A stretch of 64,000 nt of DNA from Winogradskyella vidalii (GTDB taxonomy: Bacteria > Bacteroidota > Bacteroidia > Flavobacteriales > Flavobacteriaceae). Below are positions 37,740 through 47,606 of this stretch, in pieces. A program made the position numbers and the translations under genes. Location: assembly GCF_013403955.1 (NCBI RefSeq), contig NZ_JABFDG010000005.1, positions 248,001-312,000 on the forward strand, given 5' to 3'. The notes below the pieces were generated by a model. It had not been told where the DNA came from. It did no database searches and saw nothing but the letters and a program-made list of their open reading frames with translations. Numbering within the stretch: position 1 is the first letter of the stretch; each line of letters opens with the position of its first letter.

Positions 37740-38738
37740 TTAATCATTCCCATAAACCAAGTCTAAAAAATCAGATTTTTCTATAGTTCCAAAATAATCT
37801 TGAATAGAAACGTCTTCTAATTTTTTAGTGATTTCAAGTTTATCATAAGGGACACCAATAAGCAGGTTTTCAAGGTCTGAAACCGGTTGTCTTCCAAAAA
37901 AATCTCCAAAGACTTTAAATTCTGAAATACGGCCTTTTTCAACAAAAATACGCAGGTCAATTTCACCTACAGGAAAACGCTTATTACGTTGAATATTAAA
38001 CTTCGGTGAGCGTCCATAATTCCAATCCCATAAGTCATATTTTTCGGCTTTTAAATCGTGAACAGCTTTCCATTCTGATTCTGTTAATTTATAAGTTTCA
38101 AACGGTTCGCTAGCTTCATATAAACCTGTGAGCAGTTGTTTTTTAAAGTCTTCCATAGCCATAGGTGCATTTAAAAACTCGCTGATATTAGCAACACGAC
38201 TTCTAACAGATTTATGACCTTTAGATTGTATTTTACTCATTTTTACCTGAAGCGCTTTAACCACTTCACTCATATCGGTATCGAATAACAAGGTTCCGTG
38301 ACTAATCATGCGTTTTCCGGTTGAAAATTGAGCTGTACCAGAAATCTTTTGATCCTTAACTAAGATGTCATTACGGCCTTTTAATTCAGCAGAAACCCCC
38401 ATATCATTCAACACACGAATTACTGGAGCCGTAAACTTTTTAAAATTACTAATGCTTTTGCCATCATGATTGGTAATAAAACTAAAGTTTAAGTTGCCTA
38501 AATCGTGGTAAACAGCACCACCACCAGAAACCCGTCTTACAACTTCAATATGATTAGCTTCAATATATTCTTGGTTAATTTCTTCTAAGGTATTTTGGTT
38601 ACGACCAATGATTATCGATGGCGCATTAATGTAAAACAATAAATAATCCGTAGAGGCATCAAAATGTCTTAAGATGTATTCTTCTAACGCTAAGTTTAGT
38701 TTAGGATTGTTGTGGCCTTCGTTATCAATGAAAATCAT
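37740..38738 (-). CDS. lplA: lipoate-protein ligase LplA-like
   Basis: A 332-residue ligase that activates lipoate with ATP and attaches it to lipoyl domains of 2-oxoacid dehydrogenases and GcvH. Motifs: 'PSIIIGRNQNTLEEIN', 'VVRRVSGGGAVYHDLGNLNFSF' (lipoate-binding glycine loop), 'GRNDILVKDQKISGTAQF' (catalytic Lys region), 'ISHGTLLFDTDMSEV', and the C-terminal accessory domain ('DWNYGRSPKFNIQR'). It faces the hemolysin III gene and has a -7 box about 25 bases upstream. Confidence 0.92.
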   Translation of the reverse strand: MIFIDNEGHNNPKLNLALEEYILRHFDASTDYLLFYINAPSIIIGRNQNTLEEINQEYIEANHIEVVRRVSGGGAVYHDLGNLNFSFITNHDGKSISNFKKFTAPVIRVLNDMGVSAELKGRNDILVKDQKISGTAQFSTGKRMISHGTLLFDTDMSEVVKALQVKMSKIQSKGHKSVRSRVANISEFLNAPMAMEDFKKQLLTGLYEASEPFETYKLTESEWKAVHDLKAEKYDLWDWNYGRSPKFNIQRNKRFPVGEIDLRIFVEKGRISEFKVFGDFFGRQPVSDLENLLIGVPYDKLEITKKLEDVSIQDYFGTIEKSDFLDLVYGND

Positions 38739-39040
38739 AAAAATTATTGTTTTTGGTACCTTACAAAGATAAAGATTTTGAAATAGTAGATTTAGATTTT
38801 GGTCTAAGTATTAACTACTTTTTTAATATAAATATTAAAAGTTCTAAATAAGAGCGAACTTAAAATTAAAAACAAACGGACATTCGTTTTTAGGGACTAA
38901 TGTTGTTAATTATTGAGATTAAAAAAGTTTAAACAAGCTTGAAAAAAATAACTTAAAAGCGCAAAATTGAAGTTTCTTCATAATAAAAACTATTTTAGCT
39001 ATGTCACTCTTAATCGAAAAGACAACCAAATCAACAATAT
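38739..39040. other. 302-base divergent intergenic region
   Basis: Holds the -7 box for lplA (minus) and, for the plus-strand gene, TTG-N21-TATTTTAG ending near 38998, a 7/8 match to the -7 box. No coding frame or strong hairpin was seen. Confidence 0.45.
38764..38771 (-). promoter_or_regulatory. -7 promoter box of the lipoate ligase gene
   Basis: Minus strand reads TATCTTTG, an exact TAnnTTTG, 25 bases before the ATG. No clear TTG at the -33 position. Confidence 0.5.
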
Positions 39041-41458
39041 ATGGCACATAGTCAAGAGCTTATCAATAAATTAATTGATAAATTAGAACTACTTTTTGAA
39101 AAGCAGGCCGAGTTTTCTTCTGAAATAAATAGTCTTAAGGAAGAATTATACCGTTTACAATCTGGTAATACGCTTGAAACTAAATCTGAATTAGACGTTG
39201 AAGTTAAAACTAGTTTAAAACCAGAATTAGAAGTTAAACCTGAAGCCGTTAATGTAGACGCTGAATTTGAAGCCGAAACTGAAACAGAAAAAGTAACAGA
39301 TACTAAACCAGAACCTGTTTTAGAATCCAATTATCAAGACGAATTTTCTACGGTTGAAAAACCTATAACATCATCTGAAGCTCCAAAGTCAAAATCGAGT
39401 TTAGAGAAATTTATAGGCGAAAACATTCTTAACAAAATAGGAATTTTAATTACCATAATTGGTGTGGGCATAGGCGCTAAATATTCCATAGAAAATGATT
39501 TAATAAGTCCATTAACCCGAATCGTTTTAGGATATTTTACAGCGATTGGCTTGCTAGGTTTTGGAATTAAATTAAAACAAAAATACGAATCTTACAGTGC
39601 TGTTTTGGTGAGTGGATCTATAGTGATTTTGTACTTTATCACCTTTTTTGCTTATAGTTTTTATGATTTAATTCCGCCGATTCCCACATTTGCTTTAATG
39701 GTTGTTTTTACAATATTTGCAGTCGTTGCTGCCATTAGTTATAACCGACAAGTAATTGCGCATATAGGATTGGTTGGCGCATATGCAATACCGTTTTTGT
39801 TGAGTGATGGTTCTGGGCAAGCGGAGGTCTTGTTTACTTACATGGCATTAATTAATAGTGGAATTTTAATTATTTCTTTCAAAAAATATTGGAAATCACT
39901 TTATTATTCTGCCTTTATATTTACGTGGCTCATTTTTGCATCTTGGTATATTTTCGATTATAGTTTTAGAGCAGATTACGGATTAGCTTTAATTTTCCTC
40001 ACCGTATTCTTTCTCATATTTTATATCACATTTATCGCTTACAAGCTATTGAAAAAAGAAATGTTTAATTCGGGAGATGTTATACTCCTACTTTTAAATT
40101 CTTTTATCTTTTATGGTTTAGGTTATGCAATTTTAAGCGATAGTGAAACAGGATCACAATTATTAGGACTCTTTACTTTAGGCAATGCACTGATACATTT
40201 TATAGTTAGTGTGTTATTCTACAAGATGAAATTAGGCGATAAAAAGTTGTTTTATCTAGCTTCTGCTATGGTGTTGTTGTTTATTACTATTACGGTTCCT
40301 GTGCAGCTTAATGGCAATTGGGTCACTCTATTATGGGTTACTGAAGCTGCATTATTATTTTGGTTAGGGAGAACAAAAGGGATTTCAATTTACGAAAAAC
40401 TATCATACCCCTTGATGTTATTAGCTTTTCTAAGTATTTTACAAGATTGGTCATATGCCTATGATTTATATTATGGTTTTGATATAGATCCCAAAATGAC
40501 GTCTGTTTTTAACATCCATTTTTTAAGCTCACTTTTATTTATTGCAGCTTTTGGTTTTATAGTTTGGCTCTCTAGAAAAGACAACTATATTTCAGCATTT
40601 AAACCCGATTCAACTTGGTATAAATTATGTGCTTTTGCTATTCCTGCAGTATTTTTGTTTAGTACTTACTATGCTTTTAGGTTGGAAATCGAATTCTATT
40701 GGGATCAATTATATTATGGATCGACAATCAATGTTACTTACGAAGGAAGTTATAATGATACCGTTTATAACTATGATTTAAAGGATTTTAAAACCATTTG
40801 GATTGTCAATTATTCATTACTGTTTATGGCTGTGTTAGCTTTTGTGAATCTAAAATTGATCAAGAATAAAATATTAGAAAAAATAGCATTAGGCTTAACG
40901 GTTATTACTATTTTAACATTCTTATCATTAGGCCTCTATGCTATAAGTGGATTAAGAGAAAGCTATTTAATGCCTTCAGAATATTTTGCGGTAGACAGTT
41001 TCTATTTATGGATTCGCTATGTGTCTTTTATCTTTTTAGCCTTAGCTTTATTGACCTGTTATAAATTTATTAAACGTGAAGGTATCGCCAAAGGTTATAG
41101 AATTGCTTATGATATTTTATTACACCTTTCAATTATTTGGGTGTTAAGTAGCGAACTTATTCATTGGATGGATATGTTTGGTTATGATGCTATGTACAAA
41201 CTAGGCCTAAGCATTCTCTGGGGGATTTATGCTTTTATTTTAATTGCTTTTGGCATCTGGAAGAACAAACCGTATTTACGAATTGGCGGTATGGTTTTCT
41301 TTGGTATTACCTTAGTAAAATTATTCTTTTACGATATTGTGCATCTCAATACCATTTCTAAAACTATTGTGTTTGTATCACTTGGTATATTACTTTTAAT
41401 TATTTCATTTTTATATAATAAATACAAAAACCAAATTACAGATGAGAATAACGACTAA
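39041..41458 (+). CDS. DUF2339 multi-pass membrane protein
   Basis: An 805-residue protein. The first about 35 residues form a coiled coil ('LINKLIDKLELLFEKQAEFSSEINSLKEELYRLQ'); residues 45-125 are an acidic Glu/Lys/Val/Thr-rich linker with repeating 'ELEVKPE', 'EFEAETETEK' elements; 'SSLEKFIGENILNKIGILITIIGVGIGAKYSIEN' then opens the DUF2339 domain, with about 20 membrane helices to the end. The 'G.N.L.KIG.....G....KY' entry motif is diagnostic. Function is unknown. It overlaps the following DUF3999 gene by 17 bases, a pairing I recall as conserved in Bacteroidota. Confidence 0.88.
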   Translation: MAHSQELINKLIDKLELLFEKQAEFSSEINSLKEELYRLQSGNTLETKSELDVEVKTSLKPELEVKPEAVNVDAEFEAETETEKVTDTKPEPVLESNYQDEFSTVEKPITSSEAPKSKSSLEKFIGENILNKIGILITIIGVGIGAKYSIENDLISPLTRIVLGYFTAIGLLGFGIKLKQKYESYSAVLVSGSIVILYFITFFAYSFYDLIPPIPTFALMVVFTIFAVVAAISYNRQVIAHIGLVGAYAIPFLLSDGSGQAEVLFTYMALINSGILIISFKKYWKSLYYSAFIFTWLIFASWYIFDYSFRADYGLALIFLTVFFLIFYITFIAYKLLKKEMFNSGDVILLLLNSFIFYGLGYAILSDSETGSQLLGLFTLGNALIHFIVSVLFYKMKLGDKKLFYLASAMVLLFITITVPVQLNGNWVTLLWVTEAALLFWLGRTKGISIYEKLSYPLMLLAFLSILQDWSYAYDLYYGFDIDPKMTSVFNIHFLSSLLFIAAFGFIVWLSRKDNYISAFKPDSTWYKLCAFAIPAVFLFSTYYAFRLEIEFYWDQLYYGSTINVTYEGSYNDTVYNYDLKDFKTIWIVNYSLLFMAVLAFVNLKLIKNKILEKIALGLTVITILTFLSLGLYAISGLRESYLMPSEYFAVDSFYLWIRYVSFIFLALALLTCYKFIKREGIAKGYRIAYDILLHLSIIWVLSSELIHWMDMFGYDAMYKLGLSILWGIYAFILIAFGIWKNKPYLRIGGMVFFGITLVKLFFYDIVHLNTISKTIVFVSLGILLLIISFLYNKYKNQITDENND

Positions 41459-42674
41459 GCTATTTACGGTTTTTTTTATTGGTTTTTCACTTGTTTGTTT
41501 TGCACAATTAGAAACTTACAATTATAAGAGAACACTTAACAATGTTAGCGATGAATGGCATCAAATTATTTTGCCAGAAGCTGTATTTGGAAATTTAAAC
41601 CCGAGTTTTTCAGATATAAGAATTTATGGAATTACCCATAAAAAGGATACTATTGAAGCGCCTTATTTTCTTAAGATTTTGTCAGATAAAATAAGTAATA
41701 AGACTGTTCCTTTTAAAATTATAAATAAAACGAAAAGTAATGAAGGCTATTATTATACGTTTCAGTTGCATTCTGAAGCTACCATCAATCAAATTAAATT
41801 GAATTTTGAAACACAGAATTTTGACTGGAAAGTTGATTTACAAGGCAGTCAAAATCAAAACGAATGGTTCACAATACTTAATGATTATAGAATATTAGCT
41901 ATTAAGAATACATCGACAAATTTTAAATTTACAACACTTCAATTTTCTGAAACTAAATACCGTTTTTATAGGCTTTTTATAAAGCATAATGAGCAGCCTG
42001 AGTTAGTCTCTGCTCAGCTTTATCAACAAGAAATTATAGAGGGAAGCGCTGTTGATTTTTCAGTTAAAAAGTTGACAACGGAAGACGACAAACAGCTTAA
42101 AACCACAACAATTGATTTAGAATTAGAACAAGCTGTAGCCTTGAGTCATTTAAATATAGATATCAGCAATACGTTTGATTATTACAGGCCTATAAAAATT
42201 GAATACCGTAGAGATAGTACAAAAACTGAAAACGGTTTGATTTACGACTACAAAACCATAACAAGTGGTACTTTAAATTCTTTAGAACCCAATCATTTTA
42301 AGTTTCGAGATATTATTGCTAAACACTTAAGGTTAACAATATATAATGAAGATAATCAAGCCTTAACGGTTTCTAATGTTTTGGTAAAAGGCCATCAATT
42401 TCAAATGATAGGACGTTTTACTGAGAAAGCGGATTATAGTCTGGTTTACGGCAAATCTTCTGCAAGATTACCTAATTACGATATAACTAAATTTGAAACT
42501 AAGGTTCCGGAGCATTTAAAAGCTTTAAAAGTAGGAACGGAAGAATTGATTTCAAAACCTAAAAAAGTTACCGTAAAACCATTGTTTGAAAACAGTTATT
42601 GGCTTTGGGGAATTATTGGTGTGGCAATTTTAATTATAGGTGGTTTTACTTTGCGCATGTTGCAAAAAAGCTAA
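41442..42674 (+). CDS. DUF3999 exported/membrane-anchored protein
   Basis: A 410-residue protein with a signal peptide (ending 'SLVCFAQ'), a beta-rich body and a C-terminal membrane helix near 390-405 ('LWGIIGVAILIIGGFTLRML'). 'YNYKRTLNNVSDEWHQIILPEAVFGNLNPSFSDIRIYG' is the DUF3999 entry; the segment 'NQIKLNFETQNFDWKVDLQGSQNQNEWFTI' resembles F5/8 (discoidin-like) strands, suggesting carbohydrate or lipid contact. Its start lies 17 bases inside the DUF2339 gene, so translation is coupled. A joint envelope complex with the DUF2339 protein is inference. Confidence 0.85.
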   Translation: MRITTKLFTVFFIGFSLVCFAQLETYNYKRTLNNVSDEWHQIILPEAVFGNLNPSFSDIRIYGITHKKDTIEAPYFLKILSDKISNKTVPFKIINKTKSNEGYYYTFQLHSEATINQIKLNFETQNFDWKVDLQGSQNQNEWFTILNDYRILAIKNTSTNFKFTTLQFSETKYRFYRLFIKHNEQPELVSAQLYQQEIIEGSAVDFSVKKLTTEDDKQLKTTTIDLELEQAVALSHLNIDISNTFDYYRPIKIEYRRDSTKTENGLIYDYKTITSGTLNSLEPNHFKFRDIIAKHLRLTIYNEDNQALTVSNVLVKGHQFQMIGRFTEKADYSLVYGKSSARLPNYDITKFETKVPEHLKALKVGTEELISKPKKVTVKPLFENSYWLWGIIGVAILIIGGFTLRMLQKS

Positions 42675-42687
42675 GAAATATCAGTTT

Positions 42688-43362
42688 TTAACCTACAATT
42701 TTTCCATCAACCATAGTTAATTTTCGGTCAGCCATGTCAGCTAGTTCTTCGTTGTGTGTTACAACCACAAAAGTTTGATTGAATTCATCTCTTAATTTAA
42801 AGAATAACTTGTGTAATTGGTCAGCAGAAGCACTGTCTAAGTTTCCAGACGGTTCATCTGCAAAGATGATATTCGGATTATTAATTAATGCTCTTGCAAC
42901 TGCCACACGTTGCTGTTCGCCACCAGACATGCTATTTGGTTTGTGGTGAATTCGCTCTTTTAAACCTAAATAATCTAATAGTTCAATAGCACGTTTTTCA
43001 GCATCAGCTTTAGGTGTATGATTTATAAATGCTGGAATGCAAACATTTTCTAAGGCTGTGAATTCAGGTAATAATTGATGAAATTGAAATATAAAACCAA
43101 TGTTCTTATTTCTAAATTTAGCTAAGCCTTTATCGTTGAGTGTTTTTATAGATTGGTCGTTAATTACCAATTCAGTATCCGATTTATAATCGGGTTTATC
43201 TAAAGTTCCTAAAATCTGAAGCAATGTGGTTTTACCTGCGCCAGAAGCACCAACAATAGAGATGATTTCGCCTTCTAAAATGGTTAAATCAACGCCTTTT
43301 AAAACTTGTAGGTTTTTATAGGCTTTCTTAATTTGCTTTGCGGAAATAACTGTTTTACTCAT
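42688..43362 (-). CDS. ABC transporter ATP-binding protein, LolD/MacB-like
   Basis: A 224-residue ATPase with Walker [11 protein letters not shown]-loop '[16 protein letters not shown]', signature MSGGEQQR, Walker B '[12 protein letters not shown]' and switch 'VVTHNEEL'. The Q-loop and '[14 protein letters not shown]' segment are those of LolD/FtsE/MacB-type ATPases, which power lipoprotein release or mechanotransmission. No permease gene is adjacent, so its partner (LolC/E-like) must be elsewhere; lipoprotein trafficking is the likeliest job. Near its start, TTAATGCATTAA (43381-43392) is a perfect 12-bp palindrome. Confidence 0.9.
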   Translation of the reverse strand: MSKTVISAKQIKKAYKNLQVLKGVDLTILEGEIISIVGASGAGKTTLLQILGTLDKPDYKSDTELVINDQSIKTLNDKGLAKFRNKNIGFIFQFHQLLPEFTALENVCIPAFINHTPKADAEKRAIELLDYLGLKERIHHKPNSMSGGEQQRVAVARALINNPNIIFADEPSGNLDSASADQLHKLFFKLRDEFNQTFVVVTHNEELADMADRKLTMVDGKIVG

Positions 43363-43671
43363 ACGCTGTGAAAGTAATACTTAATGCATTAATCTACAAT
43401 TTTAAACTACAGATTTATGGTCTTTAAACTATAATCCTTAAAATAGGAAAGATGAAATTTTAAACCTTTTTATTCTTTAACTCTAAATTACATTGTATTA
43501 TGCCGAAAATGGCAGTTGATATTTATTTGGAATAATAATTGCTTTTAATTTTATAATAATATTGATTTTTTAACGTGTTAAAAATAAGAATGCTTCAGAA
43601 AGTATATTTATAAAACGCTGCATTATTCACTTACAGTACTTAAAAATTCAACTGAAATTATCTAAAACGAA
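43363..43671. other. 309-base divergent intergenic region
   Basis: AT-rich, no coding frame. The only structure noticed is the palindrome TTAATGCATTAA at 43381-43392, 19 bases before the LolD-like ATG on the minus strand, a possible operator. Confidence 0.45.
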
Positions 43672-43950
43672 ATGAATAAATACAAAAAATTAGGATTAGG
43701 GCTTCTTTTTGATGCCTTAGGTCTTGTCTCTTTTATAATTCCTGGTGTCGGCGAATTTTCCGATATTGTTTGGGCGCCTGTTTCAGCATGGCTAATGACC
43801 AAATTATACCTTGGTAAACCCGGTAAGGTTGCAGGTGTTATTTCTTTGGTAGAAGAAGCATTACCTGGCTTTGACGTTATACCAACATTTACACTTATGT
43901 GGTTGTACACTTATGTTTTTAGCTCGGATAAACCAGTAGAAGAGATTTAA
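43672..43950 (+). CDS. small membrane-associated conserved hypothetical protein
   Basis: A 92-residue protein starting MNKYKKLGLGLLFDALG. Two or three hydrophobic stretches are visible (about 8-25, 30-45 and 70-85), with conserved-looking 'FIIPGVGEFSDIVWAPVSAWLMTKLY' and 'EEALPGFDVIPTFTLMW'. This pattern, 'PG.GE..D..WAP.SA', recurs in Bacteroidota small membrane proteins; function unknown. It ends four bases from the stop of the convergent TonB receptor gene. Confidence 0.7.
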   Translation: MNKYKKLGLGLLFDALGLVSFIIPGVGEFSDIVWAPVSAWLMTKLYLGKPGKVAGVISLVEEALPGFDVIPTFTLMWLYTYVFSSDKPVEEI

Positions 43951-43954
43951 ATGG

Positions 43955-46231
43955 TTATAACGTATAAGTAACACCAACATTTACATTGCGTCCCATATTT
44001 AAAATACCATCCGTTTTTAATCGTGATAAATGGTGGATGTATTTGGTGTTCAATAAATTAGTTGCCGATACGGATACATTCATATCATTATTAAATACGT
44101 TAAAAGTGCCGCCAATACCAACGCTTAGTAAATTATAAGCTTCTGAAGTTGTTTCAAAAGTATTCACGTTATTTTGTGCAAATGTAGAACGTAAAGTTGT
44201 AAACGCATTAATTTGTTTAATGGCTTTTGTATCAAATTCTACCCTAAGCGTATTTGTTAATGAATTTGCAGGAATTAAAGGTAAATAATCGTCGTTATCC
44301 AATTGTCCTGTTACAGTTTCAAAACTGCTTTCCAGGTGTAACCAATGTATAGGGTGCGGATGCAAATGCAAGCCAAATTCGCCACCATATAAAGAAGCAT
44401 TTTCTTGTTCGTATAAAAATACAGGGTCGTCATTTATGAAGTCACCATTCGGATTTAAGAAAATATAATCGTTGACTTTATTATAAAACGCATTCGCAAA
44501 AAGCTCTATATGTTCATTTTTGTATTCTAAAGCTAAATCAATTTGAAAGTTCTGTTCGTTGGTTAGGTTAATATCACCAATTTCATAACGGTTTGTCCCT
44601 TCGTGTGAACCATCAGATGCTAATTCCGCTAAATTTGGTGCTCTAAAACCTGTTGCAAAATTTAATCGAGTTGTAAAGTTTTTAAAAATATCAGTTTTAA
44701 ACCCTAAAGCTCCATTAAAGGAATTGAAGGTTTTATCGGTATTATTTTCAATAGCAATAGACCTGAAATCGTATCGTGCTCCTAATTGGATATCTATAGT
44801 TTCAAAATGTACGTGTGAAGTTGCTAAAACACCAAAATCATTAGTCGTAGCATCAGGGATAAGTATTTCTTCGCCATAATTTGCATTGGTTTGATGCATA
44901 CCTTGCACACCCACAATAGTCTCAAATTTCCCCAAAGTTGGAAGATTGTATTTTATATCGTAATTAAAAGTGGCTAGCTTCATGTTTAAGGCAGCATCTA
45001 GGTGTTCTAATTCGTCTTCATGTTCATCATCATGGTCATCAAAGTCATCATGCTCATCATCATGGTCGTGATCGTGGTCATCATCATCATCATCACCTGC
45101 ATCATGACTATGGTCGTGGTCCTCAAACTCTTTTCGGTTATTATAGATGTAGCCTAAGGTAATATCTAGACTAGAATCATCAAAAAACACCGTTGATTTT
45201 GAACTAAATATATGGTTGTCTATTTGTTGGTAAGGCTGTAGAGGGGTTCTGTCTGTAGATTGGATTCCAATACCTTCAGTCAATCCTAATTTTGAACTAT
45301 TTATATTGTATCTCAATTCGGTTTTAAATTTTGAAGCCTGATAACCCAATCCAGCTTTAAAATCTTGTTCCCTATAGCGTGTGTTGGTTACGCGATAATC
45401 TGCTGTTTCGTAATCTGAATGCTCGGTTAAACTACCTCTAAACAAAAATTTGAAGCCATTGCTAGAAGTTTTGTAACCTGCATTGGTATTATAACCTTTG
45501 GTGTTGCTAAAATAATTGATAGAAGCATCTGTAGCAGATTGATCCATGCCAGCAAATCGTTCGGGATTAAGATATAAAACACCGCCTAGAGCGTCGCTGC
45601 CATAGAGTAGGGAAGCGGGACCTTTTATAACCTCAACACTTTCTATTCCTGCATCATTTATTCCAAGACCGTGTTCGTCTCCATATTGTTGATTTTCTAA
45701 ACGTACGCCTTGTGTATAAACCAACACCCGATTAGAGCTCAACCCTCTAATAACAGGTTTACCAATACTGTTGCCAGTACTCACACTTTCCACACCAGCA
45801 ATTGTAGTTATACCTTCGGCTAATGTTAAGGCTCCTGAGGCTTTTAAGTCTTTTATTTTTTTCTGTTCTACCTTCATCACATTGTCACTTTGTAATTTGT
45901 GAAAAGGTGTAGAAATGATAACTTCTTCCATTTCCATGGCAGATTTAAGAAGCTCAATAGATATATAGTTATCCGTCGGCACCGAAATGTTTAAGGATTG
46001 GGTTTGAAATCCTATATATGAAAATATTAGCTTATGTGTACCTTTTGATAATTCTAGGGTAAATTCGCCTTTTTCGTCGGTTACGGTACCAGTTTCTATT
46101 TCTGGGGCATATACCGTAGCATAAGGAATTGGAGTTTGTGTTGATTGCTCTAAAACTATACCTTTTATAACATTTTGTGCATAACTATTGGCGCAAAAAA
46201 GGCTTAGTACTATGACTAGAATTCGACTCAT
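43955..46231 (-). CDS. TonB-dependent receptor, ZnuD-like
   Basis: A 758-residue outer-membrane receptor. I start at ATG 46231 (MSRILVIVLSLFCANSYAQ, a signal peptide); a reading from 46297 adds a non-signal leader. After it comes a CarboxypepD-reg-like domain (about 20-100), a plug with 'AGVESVSTGNSIGKPVIRGLSSNRVLVYTQGVRLENQQ' and 'VEVIKGPASLLYGSDALGGV', then a beta barrel ending in an aromatic strand. A loop around residues 370-415 is almost all His, Asp and Glu (positions 44998-45126). ZnuD zinc receptors of Neisseria have such His/Asp-rich external loops, so zinc uptake is the best guess. Confidence 0.9.
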   Translation of the reverse strand: MSRILVIVLSLFCANSYAQNVIKGIVLEQSTQTPIPYATVYAPEIETGTVTDEKGEFTLELSKGTHKLIFSYIGFQTQSLNISVPTDNYISIELLKSAMEMEEVIISTPFHKLQSDNVMKVEQKKIKDLKASGALTLAEGITTIAGVESVSTGNSIGKPVIRGLSSNRVLVYTQGVRLENQQYGDEHGLGINDAGIESVEVIKGPASLLYGSDALGGVLYLNPERFAGMDQSATDASINYFSNTKGYNTNAGYKTSSNGFKFLFRGSLTEHSDYETADYRVTNTRYREQDFKAGLGYQASKFKTELRYNINSSKLGLTEGIGIQSTDRTPLQPYQQIDNHIFSSKSTVFFDDSSLDITLGYIYNNRKEFEDHDHSHDAGDDDDDDHDHDHDDEHDDFDDHDDEHEDELEHLDAALNMKLATFNYDIKYNLPTLGKFETIVGVQGMHQTNANYGEEILIPDATTNDFGVLATSHVHFETIDIQLGARYDFRSIAIENNTDKTFNSFNGALGFKTDIFKNFTTRLNFATGFRAPNLAELASDGSHEGTNRYEIGDINLTNEQNFQIDLALEYKNEHIELFANAFYNKVNDYIFLNPNGDFINDDPVFLYEQENASLYGGEFGLHLHPHPIHWLHLESSFETVTGQLDNDDYLPLIPANSLTNTLRVEFDTKAIKQINAFTTLRSTFAQNNVNTFETTSEAYNLLSVGIGGTFNVFNNDMNVSVSATNLLNTKYIHHLSRLKTDGILNMGRNVNVGVTYTL

Positions 46232-46325
46232 AAATAATGATTTATTAATTTGGAATACGTAGAGTATTTGTAATGGATTAGAACCGCTATTTTTCAATTT
46301 TAAAATAGCTTAACATGTTCTTTTT

Positions 46326-46820
46326 TTAATTTAAGAAGCGTTTTAATCCAAATCGACCCAACATTTTCTTTTCAAATTCCCAGAAGAACTTAAACTGACC
46401 AAAAAGCCATCCAAACGTCACGAGGAGTATTTGGTAGAAAACGAGTCCAATAGTAATAAATAAAAACCAGTAAAGAATAGGGTTTAAGTTTTCTTTAGTA
46501 ATTCCCATGAGTATCATAATAGGTCTTCCAATATATAATGAGGAAGTACCTGTAAACGCAAACACCATAAATACACGAATCATTTCCCATTTATAATCGA
46601 GAATCCATTTCTTTTCTAATTTTTTAAATATGAAGAGTGTTAATTTCAATAATAGGAAAAAGAGCCCTGAAGCGATAATTATTTTGAAGACAAAATTATA
46701 ATCTTTAACAATGGCGTTAGAAATTTTAAAAGCAGAATAGCCCAAAATAATTAGACCAAAAAAGGGAAATAACAACTGCCAATTGTGTTGAATCTCCCAA
46801 TGTTTTTTAAATTTTTCCAT
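46326..46820 (-). CDS. DUF6787-like membrane protein
   Basis: A 164-residue protein, started at ATG 46820 (MEKFKKHWEIQHNWQLLFPFFGL). Four hydrophobic helices at about 16-34, 44-62, 80-97 and 115-138; the ends 'EKFKKHWEIQHNW' and 'FKFFWEFEKKMLGRFGLKR' are basic and amphipathic. The pattern fits a Bacteroidota family I recall as DUF6787, sometimes mislabelled prolipoprotein diacylglyceryl transferase; none of the Lgt signature residues is seen. It is on the same strand as the TonB receptor and the lipoprotein upstream. Confidence 0.72.
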   Translation of the reverse strand: MEKFKKHWEIQHNWQLLFPFFGLIILGYSAFKISNAIVKDYNFVFKIIIASGLFFLLLKLTLFIFKKLEKKWILDYKWEMIRVFMVFAFTGTSSLYIGRPIMILMGITKENLNPILYWFLFITIGLVFYQILLVTFGWLFGQFKFFWEFEKKMLGRFGLKRFLN

Positions 46821-46869
46821 AGCACGAATTTCGTGTAGCAAAACTAATAAATTATGATGTATTTACAGA

Positions 46870-47307
46870 CTAAATTCTGGGCGTAAAAGAAGAGAGGCGT
46901 TGTTTGTATTTTATTTGAAAGTAAACAAAGTAATTATATAGCTTATAGTTAATCTCGTAACCGTAGTCCGTACGTGTGTCGTAATCAATACGTAGCTCAT
47001 ATAAATCGGGGTCATAAGACATCGGTTGCAAATTTCTTTGATTCCAAGCCTGTACTAATACTTCGTTTCGGGTTTCTAACCACTCTTGTGTATAATAGCC
47101 TTCTGGTCTCGCGGTTCCAGCAAGCCAGGCATTAAAACCAGGCTCTATAATAATGATTTCATAATCATTTTCAGCACTACTTATAGAAACCGTATCACTC
47201 TGTATTAAGCTGTTTTCGTTTTCATTATTTATAGTTTGATTGGTGTTGTATGATTTACAACTGGCAATTAAAATAAGAATAATAATAAAGGGAATAATCT
47301 TTTTCAT
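46870..47307 (-). CDS. DUF6146-like lipoprotein
   Basis: A 145-residue lipoprotein started at ATG 47307: leader MKKIIPFIIILILIASC with the lipidated Cys at residue 17. The conserved core is 'YEIIIIEPGFNAWLAGTARPEGYYTQEWLETRNEVLVQAWNQRNLQP' and the tail 'DYGYEINYKLYNYFVYFQIKYKQRL'. I believe it is the family named DUF6146, from memory; function unknown. An upstream in-frame start at 47382 would hide the signal peptide. It lies 50 bases before the DUF6787-like gene, and the two may be co-transcribed. Confidence 0.75.
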   Translation of the reverse strand: MKKIIPFIIILILIASCKSYNTNQTINNENENSLIQSDTVSISSAENDYEIIIIEPGFNAWLAGTARPEGYYTQEWLETRNEVLVQAWNQRNLQPMSYDPDLYELRIDYDTRTDYGYEINYKLYNYFVYFQIKYKQRLSSFTPRI

Positions 47308-47550
47308 CTGGGTTTTGTGTTTTTCATAATCCGATTTTGTTCTCGATGTTGTTAGATTTTTAAATGATAAATATTTGAACAAATTCGTTTTATACGTATT
47401 AAAGATATTAAAAATGTTAATGCTTTTTTAGTTTTTATCTTGAATTAACACTACAAAGCACGACTATAAATAGTGCTTTTTCAACCTAAAACTTGTAAAA
47501 AGGTCTTTTGAATGCGTAAAGTTATTATTAGAGAAAGGAAAAGTACATAA

Positions 47551-47579
47551 CACAAAAAGCAGCTCTTAAGAACTGCTTT
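47551..47579 (-). terminator. terminator of the DUF937 gene
   Basis: AAAGCAG (47556-47562) and CTGCTTT (47573-47579) pair, with an inner palindrome TCTTAAGA; on the minus strand the stem is followed by more Ts, 28 bases after the stop. Confidence 0.75.
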
Positions 47580-47606
47580 GTAAATTATTATAGAAGTATA
47601 AATGTT

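Noticed and set aside
44998..45126. Repetitive CATCATGGTC-like DNA resembling a CRISPR or satellite
   Set aside because: It is the coding sequence for the His/Asp-rich loop of the TonB receptor; units are codon repeats without spacers.
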